DNA of 64,000 nt from Nocardioidaceae bacterium (GTDB lineage Bacteria > Actinomycetota > Actinomycetes > Propionibacteriales > Nocardioidaceae), in contig JAGIBL010000002.1 of the NCBI GenBank assembly GCA_017744365.1, positions 124,001-188,000 of the forward strand, read 5' to 3'. A model generated the notes under the pieces. That model saw only the letters and a list, made by a program, of their open reading frames with translations. It was not told the origin of the DNA and ran no database searches. Below, in pieces: positions 40,807-50,481 of this stretch (the first letter of the stretch is position 1; each line of letters begins with the position of its first letter). Made by a program: the position numbers and the translations under genes.

Positions 40807-40917
40807 GGCCGGGCGAAATTTCTGGTCAACATGGGAATCTTGCGCTACCCGAGTGAGATACCGCTCGGGTAGCGCGCAAATCCCGTGTTGACGAGCGAAT
40901 TTCACCGACCGCCTCAG
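40803..40917. terminator. 115-bp imperfect inverted repeat between convergent genes
   Basis: Starts CTGAGGC (overlapping the cyclo-ligase stop) and ends GCCTCAG (overlapping the penicillin-acylase stop). The core pairs GTCAACA with TGTTGAC and TTGCGCTACCCGAG with CTCGGGTAGCGCGCAA around a loop of about 10 nt near 40,854-40,863. Arms are about 50 nt with few mismatches. No T-tract. Likely bidirectional terminator, or a palindromic repeat element. Confidence 0.75.
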
Positions 40918-43319
40918 TCCCCCCGGCGCAGCCGCAGGACATCCCCCGCGGGGATTTTGCTGAAGGGCCAGGGGTAGGCGTCCCCGCGGCGCCAGGTGGC
41001 GAGCTGGTCGCGGTGGTGGTCGGCGAAGGCGTGGCCGGAGGTTCCCCCGGCGACCACCCAGCGGGAGGCGTCGGGGTCGCCGAGGTCGACGACGAGGCGC
41101 AGCAGCGGGGCCCGCACCACCTCGTAGCCCTCGGCCAGGTCCATGGTGGTGCCCGCGACCGAGCCGGTGCCGCCGCCGACACCGGACGAGCCGCGGTCGA
41201 CCAGCTTCCAGAGCAGGCCGAGGTCGCGCGGGCGCAGCGGTCCGTCGCGCAGCGACATCCGGTGCAGGTCGCCCCAGTGCCAGCTCTTCGGGTCGCGGGC
41301 CAGCGTGCGGGTCAGCTCGTCGCGGGCGTCGCGCATCGCCTGGGCCAGGATCGTGTCCCGGTCCTCGACGACGTCCTCGGTGTGCGCGTCGTCCCACCAC
41401 GGGCTGTTCGGCTGCCGGAGCAGCTGCCGCACCACGGCCTGCCAGCGCGGCCCGCCGTCGGGCTGCAGCGAGGCGCGCAGGTCGTCGCCGAAGGTGAGCC
41501 GGAGCAGGTTGCTCCAGACCACGTTGAAGTAGGCGGCCGCGGCCGAGCCGGCCGGCTGCCTGAAGTCCCAGTCGGTGAGCAGCCGCTGGCCGTCGGCGTA
41601 GTAGCGGGACAGCTGCGGGATGGTCAGCAGGTACGGCACCAGCACCGGCGCGATCGGGTTGCGGGTGTCGGCCTGGACCGCGCTGAGCGCCGCCGCGGTC
41701 CATCCGCCTGCCGGTGCGTCGCCGACCATGGCACGCACCCGGGCGCCACCGCCGAGCACGCCGTCGACCAGGTCCGTCGTGGCCGGCAGCGCCGCGATCC
41801 GGTTCAGCCAGTGCCCGCCGTTGCGCCAGCCCGGGGTGGCGTCGCGCCCGGTGCGTCCCGGCGACCGGGTCGGCAGCGGGCCGAGGGTGACCTTGCCGGC
41901 CTCGCCGTTCGCGTCGGCGTAGACGAGGTCGAACCCGGGCAGGGCGAGACGAGACGCGGCGTCCCGTACGTCGGTCGCGCCGGTGGACCGGCCCAGGGCG
42001 AACAGCGCGTCGGCCGCGCGCGAGGGCGCCAGTGCCGTCGAGGCCAGCGCGACCGCATAGCCGTTGCCGCGCTCGGGCGACCCGGTGGGGACGACGGCGT
42101 TCGCACCGACGCTGGAGACCTCGCCGGAGACGTCGGAGAGCAGCGGCCCGTCGGCGGTGGCGCGCACGGTGAACGTCCGGGACGGCTCGCCCTGGATCCG
42201 GATCGTCTCGTCGCGCAGCGCCAGCGGCTCCCAGCGTCGCCCGTGCAGGTAGCGCTTGCCGTCGAGCTCGGCCAGGAAGAGGTCGGCGACGTCGGCCGCG
42301 GACCGGGCCAGCCCCCAGGCGGTGGTGCCGTTGTGGCCGGCGAGCACGCCGGGGACGCCGGGCAAGGTGGCCCCGGTGACGTCGTACGGGCAGGAGGTGG
42401 TGACCGGGTTGCAGCGCAGCGAGACCTGCATCCAGCGGCTGGGCAGCGAGGGCGACCCGACCAGCGCGTCGGCGAGCAGCGGCTTGCCGGAGGCGGTCAG
42501 GGCACCGCCGACGACGAACGCATCCGCGGTCCCCTCGGCCGGCGCGGAGGCCGGGTAGAGCTCGTCGACCTGGGAGGGCGAGCGGTCCAGCCCGAGCCGG
42601 GCCCGGTCCACCTCTCCCGTCACGTCCGGGCGCCAGGAGCCCTCGGCCTTGAGGATCGCCAGCGAGTCCACCGGGCTCCACCGCTCCGGCTTGTAGTTGA
42701 GGCCGGCAAGCTCGAGGAGGGTGTACTCCAGCGCCAGCGTGGACGGCCCGTTGCTGCGCAGGTAGGCGTTGACGCCCTCGCTGAACGCCCGCAGGTTCTC
42801 CTGGGTCGCGGGCTCCAGGTCGGCGAGCTCGGCGTCGGCGAGCCGGTGCCAGCCCAGCGTGCGCGCGACCAGGTCCGAGGAGACCGCCGCGGGTCCGAGG
42901 AGCTCGGCGAGCCGGCCGGCGGCACGGTGCCGGGCCACGTCCATCGCGAAGAACCGGTCCTGGGCCTGGGCGTAGCCCTGTGCGAAGAACAGGTCGTGCG
43001 GGGCACTCGCCTCCACGTGCGGCACCCCCAGCCGGTCGCGCCGTACGTCGGCCGCGGACTGGAGCCCACCGGGCGTGACGGTGCCGTCGGTGTCGGGGAA
43101 CGAGCGCCGGACCATCGCGGCGGTGGCGACCGTGCCGGCGGCCAGCGCGAGGACGAGCCCGACGGCGACGTAGACGACCCAGCGGCCGGCGGCCGGCCAC
43201 TCGCGGAAGGGGGTCCGTCCTTCGTCGTCGGGGTCAGGCGCTGGGGCAGAGGAAGACAGGGCTGCGGGATCGGGTGTGCTCGCGGACACGTCGGTCACCG
43301 GGACATTGTGCCGTACCAT
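40914..43319 (-). CDS. penicillin acylase family protein, Thr at the nucleophile site
   Basis: About 801 aa. Short cytoplasmic N-terminus, TM anchor near residues 46-72 (GRWVVYVAVGLVLALAAGTV), alpha-chain-like part to about 260 (IRRDRLGVPHVEA-type motif DRLGVPHVEASAPHDLFFAQGYAQAQDRFFAMDVAR seen in pieces), then the cleavage site. The usual GSNxW reads AEGTADAFVVGG, so Thr264 replaces the nucleophilic Ser and Asn/Trp are lost; TASGKPLLAD follows normally. Either a Thr-type Ntn hydrolase or an inactive homologue. ATG 43,319 chosen; a GTG at 43,298 is possible. Confidence 0.85.
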   Translation of the reverse strand: MVRHNVPVTDVSASTPDPAALSSSAPAPDPDDEGRTPFREWPAAGRWVVYVAVGLVLALAAGTVATAAMVRRSFPDTDGTVTPGGLQSAADVRRDRLGVPHVEASAPHDLFFAQGYAQAQDRFFAMDVARHRAAGRLAELLGPAAVSSDLVARTLGWHRLADAELADLEPATQENLRAFSEGVNAYLRSNGPSTLALEYTLLELAGLNYKPERWSPVDSLAILKAEGSWRPDVTGEVDRARLGLDRSPSQVDELYPASAPAEGTADAFVVGGALTASGKPLLADALVGSPSLPSRWMQVSLRCNPVTTSCPYDVTGATLPGVPGVLAGHNGTTAWGLARSAADVADLFLAELDGKRYLHGRRWEPLALRDETIRIQGEPSRTFTVRATADGPLLSDVSGEVSSVGANAVVPTGSPERGNGYAVALASTALAPSRAADALFALGRSTGATDVRDAASRLALPGFDLVYADANGEAGKVTLGPLPTRSPGRTGRDATPGWRNGGHWLNRIAALPATTDLVDGVLGGGARVRAMVGDAPAGGWTAAALSAVQADTRNPIAPVLVPYLLTIPQLSRYYADGQRLLTDWDFRQPAGSAAAAYFNVVWSNLLRLTFGDDLRASLQPDGGPRWQAVVRQLLRQPNSPWWDDAHTEDVVEDRDTILAQAMRDARDELTRTLARDPKSWHWGDLHRMSLRDGPLRPRDLGLLWKLVDRGSSGVGGGTGSVAGTTMDLAEGYEVVRAPLLRLVVDLGDPDASRWVVAGGTSGHAFADHHRDQLATWRRGDAYPWPFSKIPAGDVLRLRRGD

Positions 43320-43374
43320 TGGCAGTCGACACCGTCGAGTGCCAGCACCACCAGCATCACCATCAGGAGCGTCC

Positions 43375-43713
43375 GTGCCCACGTACCAGTACTCGTGCAC
43401 CGAGTGTGGCCACTTCTTCGAGGCCGTCCAGAGCTTCAGCGAGGACTCGCTGACCGTGTGCCCCGAGTGCAGCGGCAAGCTGCGCAAGGTGTTCAACGCC
43501 GTCGGCGTCGTCTTCAAGGGCTCCGGGTTCTACCGCAACGACAGCCGCGGCTCTGCGACGTCCGGCTCGACGTCCGGCTCGACCCCGGGCTCGACCCCCG
43601 CGGCCAAGGAGTCCACCTCGGCGTCGTCCTCCGCGTCGTCCTCGGACTCCGGCTCCTCGACTTCCACGCCTGCGGCTTCGTCCACAGGCACCGCCGCGGC
43701 CGCCAGCGCCTGA
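43375..43713 (+). CDS. FmdB family zinc ribbon protein
   Basis: 112 aa. N-terminal zinc ribbon PTYQYSCTECGHFFEAVQ with CxxC and a second CPEC at residues 30-33, then LRKVFNAVGVVFKGSGFYRND. The C-terminal 55 residues are Ser/Thr/Gly/Ala low complexity, longer than in many homologues. GTG start with AGGAG 5 nt upstream. Role unknown; first described beside formamidase genes, widespread in actinobacteria near mscL. Only 55 nt separate it from the divergent acylase start. Confidence 0.93.
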   Translation: MPTYQYSCTECGHFFEAVQSFSEDSLTVCPECSGKLRKVFNAVGVVFKGSGFYRNDSRGSATSGSTSGSTPGSTPAAKESTSASSSASSSDSGSSTSTPAASSTGTAAAASA

Positions 43714-43765
43714 CCCCCTGTGGACGACCGCCGTCCCTGAGGGCGGTCGTGCCTAGCGTGGCGCC

Positions 43766-44446
43766 ATGGTCTCCACGCCCCGGCTGCTCACCAGGCTCGG
43801 CTCCGCCCTCGGATCCGCGCTGGGTGCCGTGCGCCGCCGGGTGCTGCTGCACCGGCGCGGGCTGGCAGCCCTGCTCAGCGCGCTCGCGGTCGGCCTCGCC
43901 CTCCACTCCGCGTCCCGGCCGCCGCCGCGCACGGTCGCGGTCCTGACCGCCCGCGCCGACCTGCCCAGCGGCGCGGTGCTGCGCTCCGCCGACCTGGTGC
44001 GGTCGCGGTACCCGCCTGGCGCCCGACCACCCGGAGCCGTCGCCGATCCCGCCGCGATGACCGGACGCCGGCTGGCGTTCCCGGTCGGCCGCGGCGAGCC
44101 GTTGACCCGCGCCCACCTGCTCGGACCCGACCTGCTGCGCGGCCTGCCCGGGCGCGCCGCGGTGGCGGTCCGGCTGCCCGACGCCGACCTGGCCGCGCTG
44201 CTGCACGCCGGCGACCGGATCGACGTGCTCGCCACCGACCCACGGGCGAGCCCGCGCGGGGTGTCGCGGGACGCCGTGGTGCTCGCGGTTCCCGAGCAGC
44301 GCCCCCCAGGGGGCGGGGCCGACCGCGGCCGGTTGGTGGTTCTCGCGGTCGGCGAGGACGAGGCGGGGCCGCTCGCCGTGGCAGCAAACGCGGGATTCGT
44401 CACGGTTGTCTGGAGTTCCCGGGACCATCCGGAACCGCTACGGTGA
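43766..44446 (+). CDS. SAF domain / CpaB-like protein
   Basis: 226 aa. N-terminal basic stretch (RRRVLLHRRG) and one TM near 32-50, then SAF domain TVAVLTARADLPSGAVLRSADLVRSRYP near 55-82, and RAAVAVRLPDADLAALLHAGDRIDVLA near 130-156, as in CpaB/RcpC pilus-assembly proteins. No other tad genes are present, so a role in pilus export is uncertain. Lies between fmdB and mscL on the same strand. Confidence 0.85.
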   Translation: MVSTPRLLTRLGSALGSALGAVRRRVLLHRRGLAALLSALAVGLALHSASRPPPRTVAVLTARADLPSGAVLRSADLVRSRYPPGARPPGAVADPAAMTGRRLAFPVGRGEPLTRAHLLGPDLLRGLPGRAAVAVRLPDADLAALLHAGDRIDVLATDPRASPRGVSRDAVVLAVPEQRPPGGGADRGRLVVLAVGEDEAGPLAVAANAGFVTVVWSSRDHPEPLR

Positions 44447-44498
44447 TGGACGATCCGTAAACCCCTCCCCTTCACTCGGGACCAGGCAAGGAGATGCC

Positions 44499-44849
44499 AT
44501 GAGCGGTTTCAAGAACTTCGTCCTGCGCGGGAACCTCGTCGACCTCGCGGTCGCGGTCATCATCGGCACCGCGTTCGGCGCCGTCGTCACCACCTTCACC
44601 CAGTGGCTGACCAACCAGCTGCCCGAAGGCGCGGACAAGGTGTTCAGCAACAAGGAGAACAGCTTCGGCGCCTTCATGAACGCCGTGATCGCGTTCGTGA
44701 TCCTGGCCGCGGTCGTCTACTTCCTGGTGGTGCTGCCCTACACCAAGGCCAAGGAGAAGTTCTTCCCGGCCGAGGCGGACGGCAAGCCGGCCGACATCGC
44801 GCTGCTCGAGGAGATCCGGGACCTGCTGGCCACCCGCAGCAACGTCTGA
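44499..44849 (+). CDS. mscL: large-conductance mechanosensitive channel MscL
   Basis: 116 aa, shorter than the usual about 130-150. N-terminal amphipathic SGFKNFVLRGNLVDLAVAVIIGTAFGAVV with the pore-lining TM1, a 35-residue periplasmic loop, TM2 AFMNAVIAFVILAAVVYFLVVLPY near 60-83, and a C-terminal helix DIALLEEIRDLLATR. Homopentameric emergency valve at hypo-osmotic shock. ATG with AAGGAG. Confidence 0.95.
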   Translation: MSGFKNFVLRGNLVDLAVAVIIGTAFGAVVTTFTQWLTNQLPEGADKVFSNKENSFGAFMNAVIAFVILAAVVYFLVVLPYTKAKEKFFPAEADGKPADIALLEEIRDLLATRSNV

Positions 44850-44862
44850 GGCCGCCTCGCGA

Positions 44863-45036
44863 TCAACCGTGGTGGGGCGGGACCTGCCTTTTGAGCCATT
44901 CCTCTTGAGACGCCTCCGAGTCCTCCTTGGGCTCGGAGGCGTCGTCGATGGTCTGCTCGGGCAGCACCTCGCCGAAGATCTTCGCCAGCCGGCGGCGGCG
45001 CTCGGCACGCTCGCGGGGGGTCAGCTCGTCAGGCAC
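44863..45036 (-). CDS. small conserved-looking hypothetical protein (57 aa)
   Basis: 57 aa from a GTG: PDELTPRERAERRRRLAKIF at the start, an acidic middle and the C-terminal EEWLKRQVPPHHG. Highly charged, no TM. I recall a similar short protein beside mscL in Nocardioides but cannot verify. Convergent with mscL, 13 nt apart, and 10 nt after the epimerase stop, so possibly the operon's second gene with internal order epimerase gene downstream on the same strand is not implied. Confidence 0.65.
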   Translation of the reverse strand: MPDELTPRERAERRRRLAKIFGEVLPEQTIDDASEPKEDSEASQEEWLKRQVPPHHG

Positions 45037-45046
45037 GAGCCCATTG

Positions 45047-45976
45047 TCACCCGGCTGCCCGGGCAGCGTCCGGGCGGCCGGCGGACGCGGCGTCGAACCA
45101 CGCCGGGTCGAAGGCCGCGCGCCGCGGCTGCCAGCCGGTCTGCGCGGCGAAGCGGTCCGAGCTGACCCGCAGCGAGCGGGCCAGCGGCTCCATCCGCGGT
45201 CCGGCCAGCTTGCGCATCACCGGGCCGAGGAACGCGGCACTCGGCGCACCGGCGGCTTTCGCGTAGCCGTCGACGAGCTCGCCGCGCAGCACCGGCTCGG
45301 CGCCGACGTTGTAGACCCCGCTGGGCGCGTGCAGCGCGGCCACCACGGCCGGGCCCAGGTCGTCGGTGTGCACCAGGTGACTCCACTGGTCGGGCCGGCC
45401 GACCCCGACCGGACGACCGTGCCGGGCGGCTCGCAGCCAGAACCGGGTCTGCGGGTCGTCGCCGACGATGGTGCCGAAGCGGAGCAGCACGCCGGCCCGG
45501 CAGCCGCCGGCGTACTTCTGGACGTACGCCTCACCGACCGCGGCCGGTTCGGTGCACGGGTTGATCTCGACGGCGCAGTCCTCGGTGACCCAGGCGTCGC
45601 CGCGGTCGGCGTACAGGAAGCTCACGCTCTCCTGCACCACCCGGCGGACCCCGGCGGCACGAGCCGCGGCGACCACGTTCTTGACGGCCCGGGTGCGCAG
45701 CAGGTCGTGGCGCTTCCAGGACTGCGGCAGCGCCGCGGCGTAGCCGACCGGGACGTGGGTGGCCAGGTTGACCACCGCGTCGGCGCCCTCGTAGAGGCGG
45801 GTCAGGTCGTCGACGTCGAAGAGGTCACCGAGCCGTGCCCGGGCGCCCATCTCGCCGGCCAGGGCGACGTTCTCCGCGGACCGGCAGACGACGTCGACGT
45901 CGTGCCCCGCCGCCAGCAGCGCTGGCACGGCGGCACGCCCGATCACCCCGGTCCCCCCGGTCACGACGACCCTCAT
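45047..45976 (-). CDS. NAD-dependent epimerase/dehydratase family protein
   Basis: 309 aa extended SDR. TGGTGVIGRAAVPALLAAG at residues 6-24, ADAVVNLATHVPVG near 67, the active-site region YVQKYAGGCRAGVLLRFGT with Y and K near 152-156, and HLVHTDDLGPAVVAAL near 200. Sugar-nucleotide or atypical substrate unknown. ATG start in a short gap before the LCP gene. Confidence 0.9.
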   Translation of the reverse strand: MRVVVTGGTGVIGRAAVPALLAAGHDVDVVCRSAENVALAGEMGARARLGDLFDVDDLTRLYEGADAVVNLATHVPVGYAAALPQSWKRHDLLRTRAVKNVVAAARAAGVRRVVQESVSFLYADRGDAWVTEDCAVEINPCTEPAAVGEAYVQKYAGGCRAGVLLRFGTIVGDDPQTRFWLRAARHGRPVGVGRPDQWSHLVHTDDLGPAVVAALHAPSGVYNVGAEPVLRGELVDGYAKAAGAPSAAFLGPVMRKLAGPRMEPLARSLRVSSDRFAAQTGWQPRRAAFDPAWFDAASAGRPDAARAAG

Positions 45977-46026
45977 TGGGCCCATCTTGCATAACAGGCT
46001 GGTAACGCACAACAACGCGGTCGCGC

Positions 46027-47262
46027 TCAGGTGCACAAACCTGCCGCGCGGGCCTCGGCGTCCTTCTCCTCCTGCGACTTCGTCGGCGTGGAGGACGGGG
46101 TGCTGGTGGTGCCAGGACTTGACGGAGTTCCGGACGGTTTGCCGGACGGGCTGCCGGAGGGACTGCCGGAGGGGCTGCCCGAGGGCGTCACGCCCGGGTT
46201 CTGCGGGCTGACCGCGTCGCCGCTGAACTCGGGCGAGAGCCGGCGGTCGGTGCGGATCAGGTTCCACAGCCGGGTCGCGTCCGGGGACCACTCGACCCGG
46301 TTGGTGTCCTGCGGCCACGGCTGCCACGGCACGGTGATGAACTGGATGTGGTCCAGGCCGATGCCCTTGAGCGAGTTCCCGAGCGAGGCCAGCTTCTTCA
46401 GGTTCGCGAAGCTCGGGTCGGTGGTCAGCGAGCTGGTCGCCGCGTTGAGGAACTTCAGCAGCCGGATCGGGTTGGCCAGGGTGCCGGCGGAGACGACCTT
46501 GTTGATCATCGCGGAGACGAACGACTGCTGCCGCTTCATCCGGCCGATGTCGCCGGTCGGGGCGCCCAGGTCGTGACGCACCCGGACGTAGTCGAGGGCC
46601 TGCTGCCCGGACATCTTGTACGTGCCGGCCGGCAGCTTGATGTGCCCGACGGTGTCGTTGACCTCCTCGGGCACGCAGACGGTGACGCCGCCGATCGCGT
46701 TCACCATCGCCCGGAAGCCGACGAAGTCGACCACCACGAAGTGGTCGATGCGGATGTTGGTCAGCTTCTCGACGGTCTTCACCGTGCAGGTCGGCCCGCC
46801 GATCGCGTAGGCCGCGTTGAACTGGGTGAGCCCACCGGGGTCGATGCCGTTGCCGTTCTTCTTCTGGCACGGCGGCCGCTCGACCATCGCGTCGCGCGGC
46901 AGGCTGACGCCGTACGCGAACTGACGGTTGTTCGACAGGTGCAGCAGCATCGTGGTGTCCGACAGCCCGGGGGTGTCGCCGCCGATGCCTTTGCCGTTGG
47001 CACCGTCGCGGGTGTCCGAGCCCATCACCAGCACGTTGAGCGGGCCGGTCACCACCGGGGTGGGCCGCGGGCCGGTCGGCAGCGGCGCGGTGTCGATGTT
47101 GCCCTCGAACTTCTTGTAGATCACCACGAAGGCGGTGGCCAGCACCATCGCGAAGACGGCGAGACCGATCAGGACCCGGCGAAGGACCCGACGCGTGCGG
47201 GGCGGGCGGCCCCGATGGCGCGGTACTGCCTCGGACAAGTCTTCGACCCCTGTGATCCTCAC
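46027..47262 (-). CDS. LytR-CpsA-Psr (LCP) family cell-wall transferase
   Basis: 411 aa. N-terminal cytoplasmic Arg-rich tail, TM near 30-50 (RVLIGLAVFAMVLATAFVVIY), LCP domain about 80-290 with LNVLVMGSDTRDG, SDTTMLLHLSNN, GVSLPRDAMVE, HFVVVDFVGFRAMVNAIGGV and the DYVRVRHDLGAPTGDIGRMKRQQ motif. A Pro/Ser/Thr-rich tail with GSPS repeats extends from about 350. It transfers glycopolymers from lipid carriers to peptidoglycan. Faces outward. ATG start. Confidence 0.95.
   Translation of the reverse strand: MRITGVEDLSEAVPRHRGRPPRTRRVLRRVLIGLAVFAMVLATAFVVIYKKFEGNIDTAPLPTGPRPTPVVTGPLNVLVMGSDTRDGANGKGIGGDTPGLSDTTMLLHLSNNRQFAYGVSLPRDAMVERPPCQKKNGNGIDPGGLTQFNAAYAIGGPTCTVKTVEKLTNIRIDHFVVVDFVGFRAMVNAIGGVTVCVPEEVNDTVGHIKLPAGTYKMSGQQALDYVRVRHDLGAPTGDIGRMKRQQSFVSAMINKVVSAGTLANPIRLLKFLNAATSSLTTDPSFANLKKLASLGNSLKGIGLDHIQFITVPWQPWPQDTNRVEWSPDATRLWNLIRTDRRLSPEFSGDAVSPQNPGVTPSGSPSGSPSGSPSGKPSGTPSSPGTTSTPSSTPTKSQEEKDAEARAAGLCT
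46141..46190 (-). repeat. 12-bp coding repeat (GSPS units) in the LCP tail
   Basis: About four imperfect 12-bp units encoding (G)SPSG tetrapeptides in the C-terminal linker of the LCP protein. Likely slips in length between strains. Typical of wall-spanning linkers. Confidence 0.7.
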
Positions 47263-47355
47263 GGGTCGTGGCCCGCGCTTCTGCGTCGTGACCTCCCATT
47301 GTGGTGGGTGGCGCGGGCAGCCCCAAATTGCCGCGCGGCGCCGGGGCGCCCCGGG

Positions 47356-47988
47356 CTACCGCCGGCGGCCGCGCCCGGCGGGGTCCGCGAGCGCGGCGAC
47401 CGCGACCCCGGTGGCCACCAGCGCGAGCGCCGACCAGCGCCACAGCGCGGCCTCCCACGGCGGTCCCCACGTCTGCGGATCGACCATGGTCCAGCCGCGG
47501 GGCAGCGCGTACGTCGCCAGGGCGATGCCGAGCAGCCCGATCGAGGCCTGGTACGACGGGCGGTGCTGGCCGGCCCAGGCGCGCAGGGCCAGCCCGATCG
47601 CGACCGCGGCCAGCGCGTACGCGGCCGCCTCGGCCACCAGCGCGGTCCCCGGCAGCGGCCGGTACGACGCTCGCGCCACCGCGAACCCGAGCAGGTAGAC
47701 CGGCAGCACCAGGGCCAGCCCGACCACCAGCCGGGCGGCGGACCGGAGCCAGCGCGGGTACGGCGTCGCCGCGGCCACCTCGCCGGCCGGGTCGTCGGTG
47801 CACGCCGCCCACGCCACCGCGGCCAGCACGCCGAGCCCGTGCAGCACGTCGACGGCGCGGCCCTCTCCCTGCCAGGGCAGCGAGCCGGTAACCAGCAGCA
47901 CCGCGGCCAGCACCGGCGCGAGCAGTGGCGGCCTCCGGACCGCGAGCCAGGAAGCACCGAGGAGCGAGGTCACGGCAGCAGCGCTCAC
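47356..47988 (-). CDS. membrane protein, ABC-2-type permease-like component
   Basis: 210 aa, about five or six TM segments. Shares the motif DDPAGEVAAATPY-R with the C-terminal half of the zinc-finger protein encoded at 49,663 (DPAREVAGATPYS), so the two are related. GTG start overlapping the preceding gene by 4 nt (GTGA). Last gene of the sigma-ABC operon, likely a permease subunit. Confidence 0.75.
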   Translation of the reverse strand: MSAAAVTSLLGASWLAVRRPPLLAPVLAAVLLVTGSLPWQGEGRAVDVLHGLGVLAAVAWAACTDDPAGEVAAATPYPRWLRSAARLVVGLALVLPVYLLGFAVARASYRPLPGTALVAEAAAYALAAVAIGLALRAWAGQHRPSYQASIGLLGIALATYALPRGWTMVDPQTWGPPWEAALWRWSALALVATGVAVAALADPAGRGRRR

Positions 47989-48790
47989 GGGAGCTGGGCC
48001 CAGCCGCCGGCCACGGTCACGACCAGCGCGACCACGCCGGCGACCAGCACCGGGGCGCGCCGCTCGGCCACCCGGAGCACCGCGCCCACGGCGGCCAGCG
48101 AGCACAGCCCGGCCAGGTAGACCACGTGCCCGGCCGGCGAACCCGGGATCATCGCGTACCAGACGCTGCCGTCGTAAGGGCCCCAGTCGGCCCACGCCAC
48201 CATCGGCGCGAACAGGTTGCCCTGGGTGCCGGTGTTGTAGAGCGCCACGTCGAGGGCGACCAGCACCACCATCGCGATCACCGGCGTGGCCCGCGAGGGC
48301 AGCCAGACCCCGAGCATGGTCCCGAGCAGGCAGGCGCCGGTGACGGTCACCGGTGCCTGCACCACCTGGGCCAGGCTCGGCCGGACCGCGAAGTCGGCGG
48401 TGGCCAGGTACCAGCCGGTGAGCGCCAGGTTGAGCAGCAGCGCGACCGCGCCGGGCAGGAGCGCGCCGAGGCAGAGCGCGCGCACCCGGTCCATCGCCTG
48501 TGCGGGCGCGGCGTGCAGCAGGTCCAGCGAGCCGGCCCGCCGGTCCCGGGTCGCGAGCATGTGCCCGGCCAGGATGCACGGCACCCCGGGCAGGAAGCTG
48601 AGCGCCGCGGTGACCGACTCGAACCGCTGCACCACGAAGGTGCCGGTGACCTGGTCGTAGACGATGACGAACGACCAGACCGCGAAGCCGAGCAGCGTGA
48701 CCGGGTGCAGCAGCAGCCGGCGCCCCTCGAGGAGCCCGAGGCCGGGCACGAGCCGCCGGTCGAGCGCAGCCGGGGCGAGCGCGACCGCAC

Positions 48791-48794
<4 letters not shown>
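47985..48794 (-). CDS. ABC transporter permease
   Basis: 269 aa ABC-2-like permease with about six TM helices. The cytoplasmic motif AGHMLATRDRRAGSLDLLHAAP-Q-D-VRA near 75-105 corresponds to the family loop before TM3. ATGA overlap with the ATPase gene. Probably forms the transporter core with the 47,356 protein. Confidence 0.82.
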
Positions 48795-49662
<868 letters not shown>

Positions 49663-49666
<4 letters not shown>

Positions 49667-50481
49667 AGCAGCCTCCTCGGCTCGGCGACGGCGTCCTGGC
49701 GGTGCCGGACCACGCTGGCGCCGGCGACGACGAGCACGACCAGGCTGACCGCCTGGAGCACCCGGGCCTCGGCGAGCGAGGCGGTGACGGTACCCGAGGC
49801 GATCCAGTGCGTGGTGCAGATCGCGACCCACAGCGCGGTCATCCCGAGTGCCGCGTGGGTCACCGGGACCCAGTGCGCGGCGGCCAGGCTGAGCGTGGTC
49901 ATCGCCAGGCTGGGCAGCAGCCACGCCACCGAGACCTCGTGGTCCCCGGGCAGGAACAGGGCCGCCGCGAGCGCCGGCAGCAGCGTGGTCGCGACCACGA
50001 ACGAGGTCCGCGCGACCAGCAGTCGCATCGCCGAGTACGGCGTCGCCCCGGCCACCTCGCGGGCCGGGTCCAGCCCGAAGGCGCCGGCCACCCCGAGCAG
50101 CGGCAGGACCGGAGCCAGCGCGAGGAAGAAGAAGGTGCCCCGCGGCGAGGCGTGCGCGACGTACAGGGCCAGGCCCAGTACGAGCACCAGTCCGGAGAGC
50201 CAGGAGCCGCGCAGCGTCGGCGTGGTCGCCACGACCCGCGCGGTCGCCTCGCTCACCCCGATCCGGCGGAGCAGCCGCTCCAGCAGCACCGGCCGCGGCG
50301 CGGTCACCTCCTCGACGATCTCGTCCCAGATCCGGTCCAGCCGAGCCGGCTCGACCTCGAGCAAGCCACGGCACGGCGCGCAGCCGACCAGGTGCAGCTC
50401 GATCGACGCGGCCAACACCGGGGTGACCGCACCGGCGGCGTACCGCCCGGCCAGCTCGGCCTCGACGTGCCACTCGCTCAT
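49663..50481 (-). CDS. zinc-finger (anti-sigma-like) protein fused to a permease-like membrane domain
   Basis: 272 aa. N-terminal zf-HC2 finger with HLVGCAPC at residues about 28-35, the anti-sigma zinc-binding HxxxCxxC. Cytoplasmic to about 90, then about six TM segments from residue 95 to 255. The membrane part shares DPAREVAGATPYS with the small permease at 47,356 (DDPAGEVAAATPY). ATGA overlaps on both sides. It is thus both a candidate anti-sigma factor for the upstream ECF sigma and part of the ABC complex, a plausible sensor-transporter. Confidence 0.75.

Noticed and set aside
41013-43946. 977-codon plus-strand frame over the penicillin acylase gene
   Set aside because: Antisense shadow; no motifs and no ribosome-binding site.
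46141-46190. CRISPR-like or regulatory tandem repeat
   Set aside because: The 12-bp units are in frame and encode GSPS linker residues of the LCP protein.
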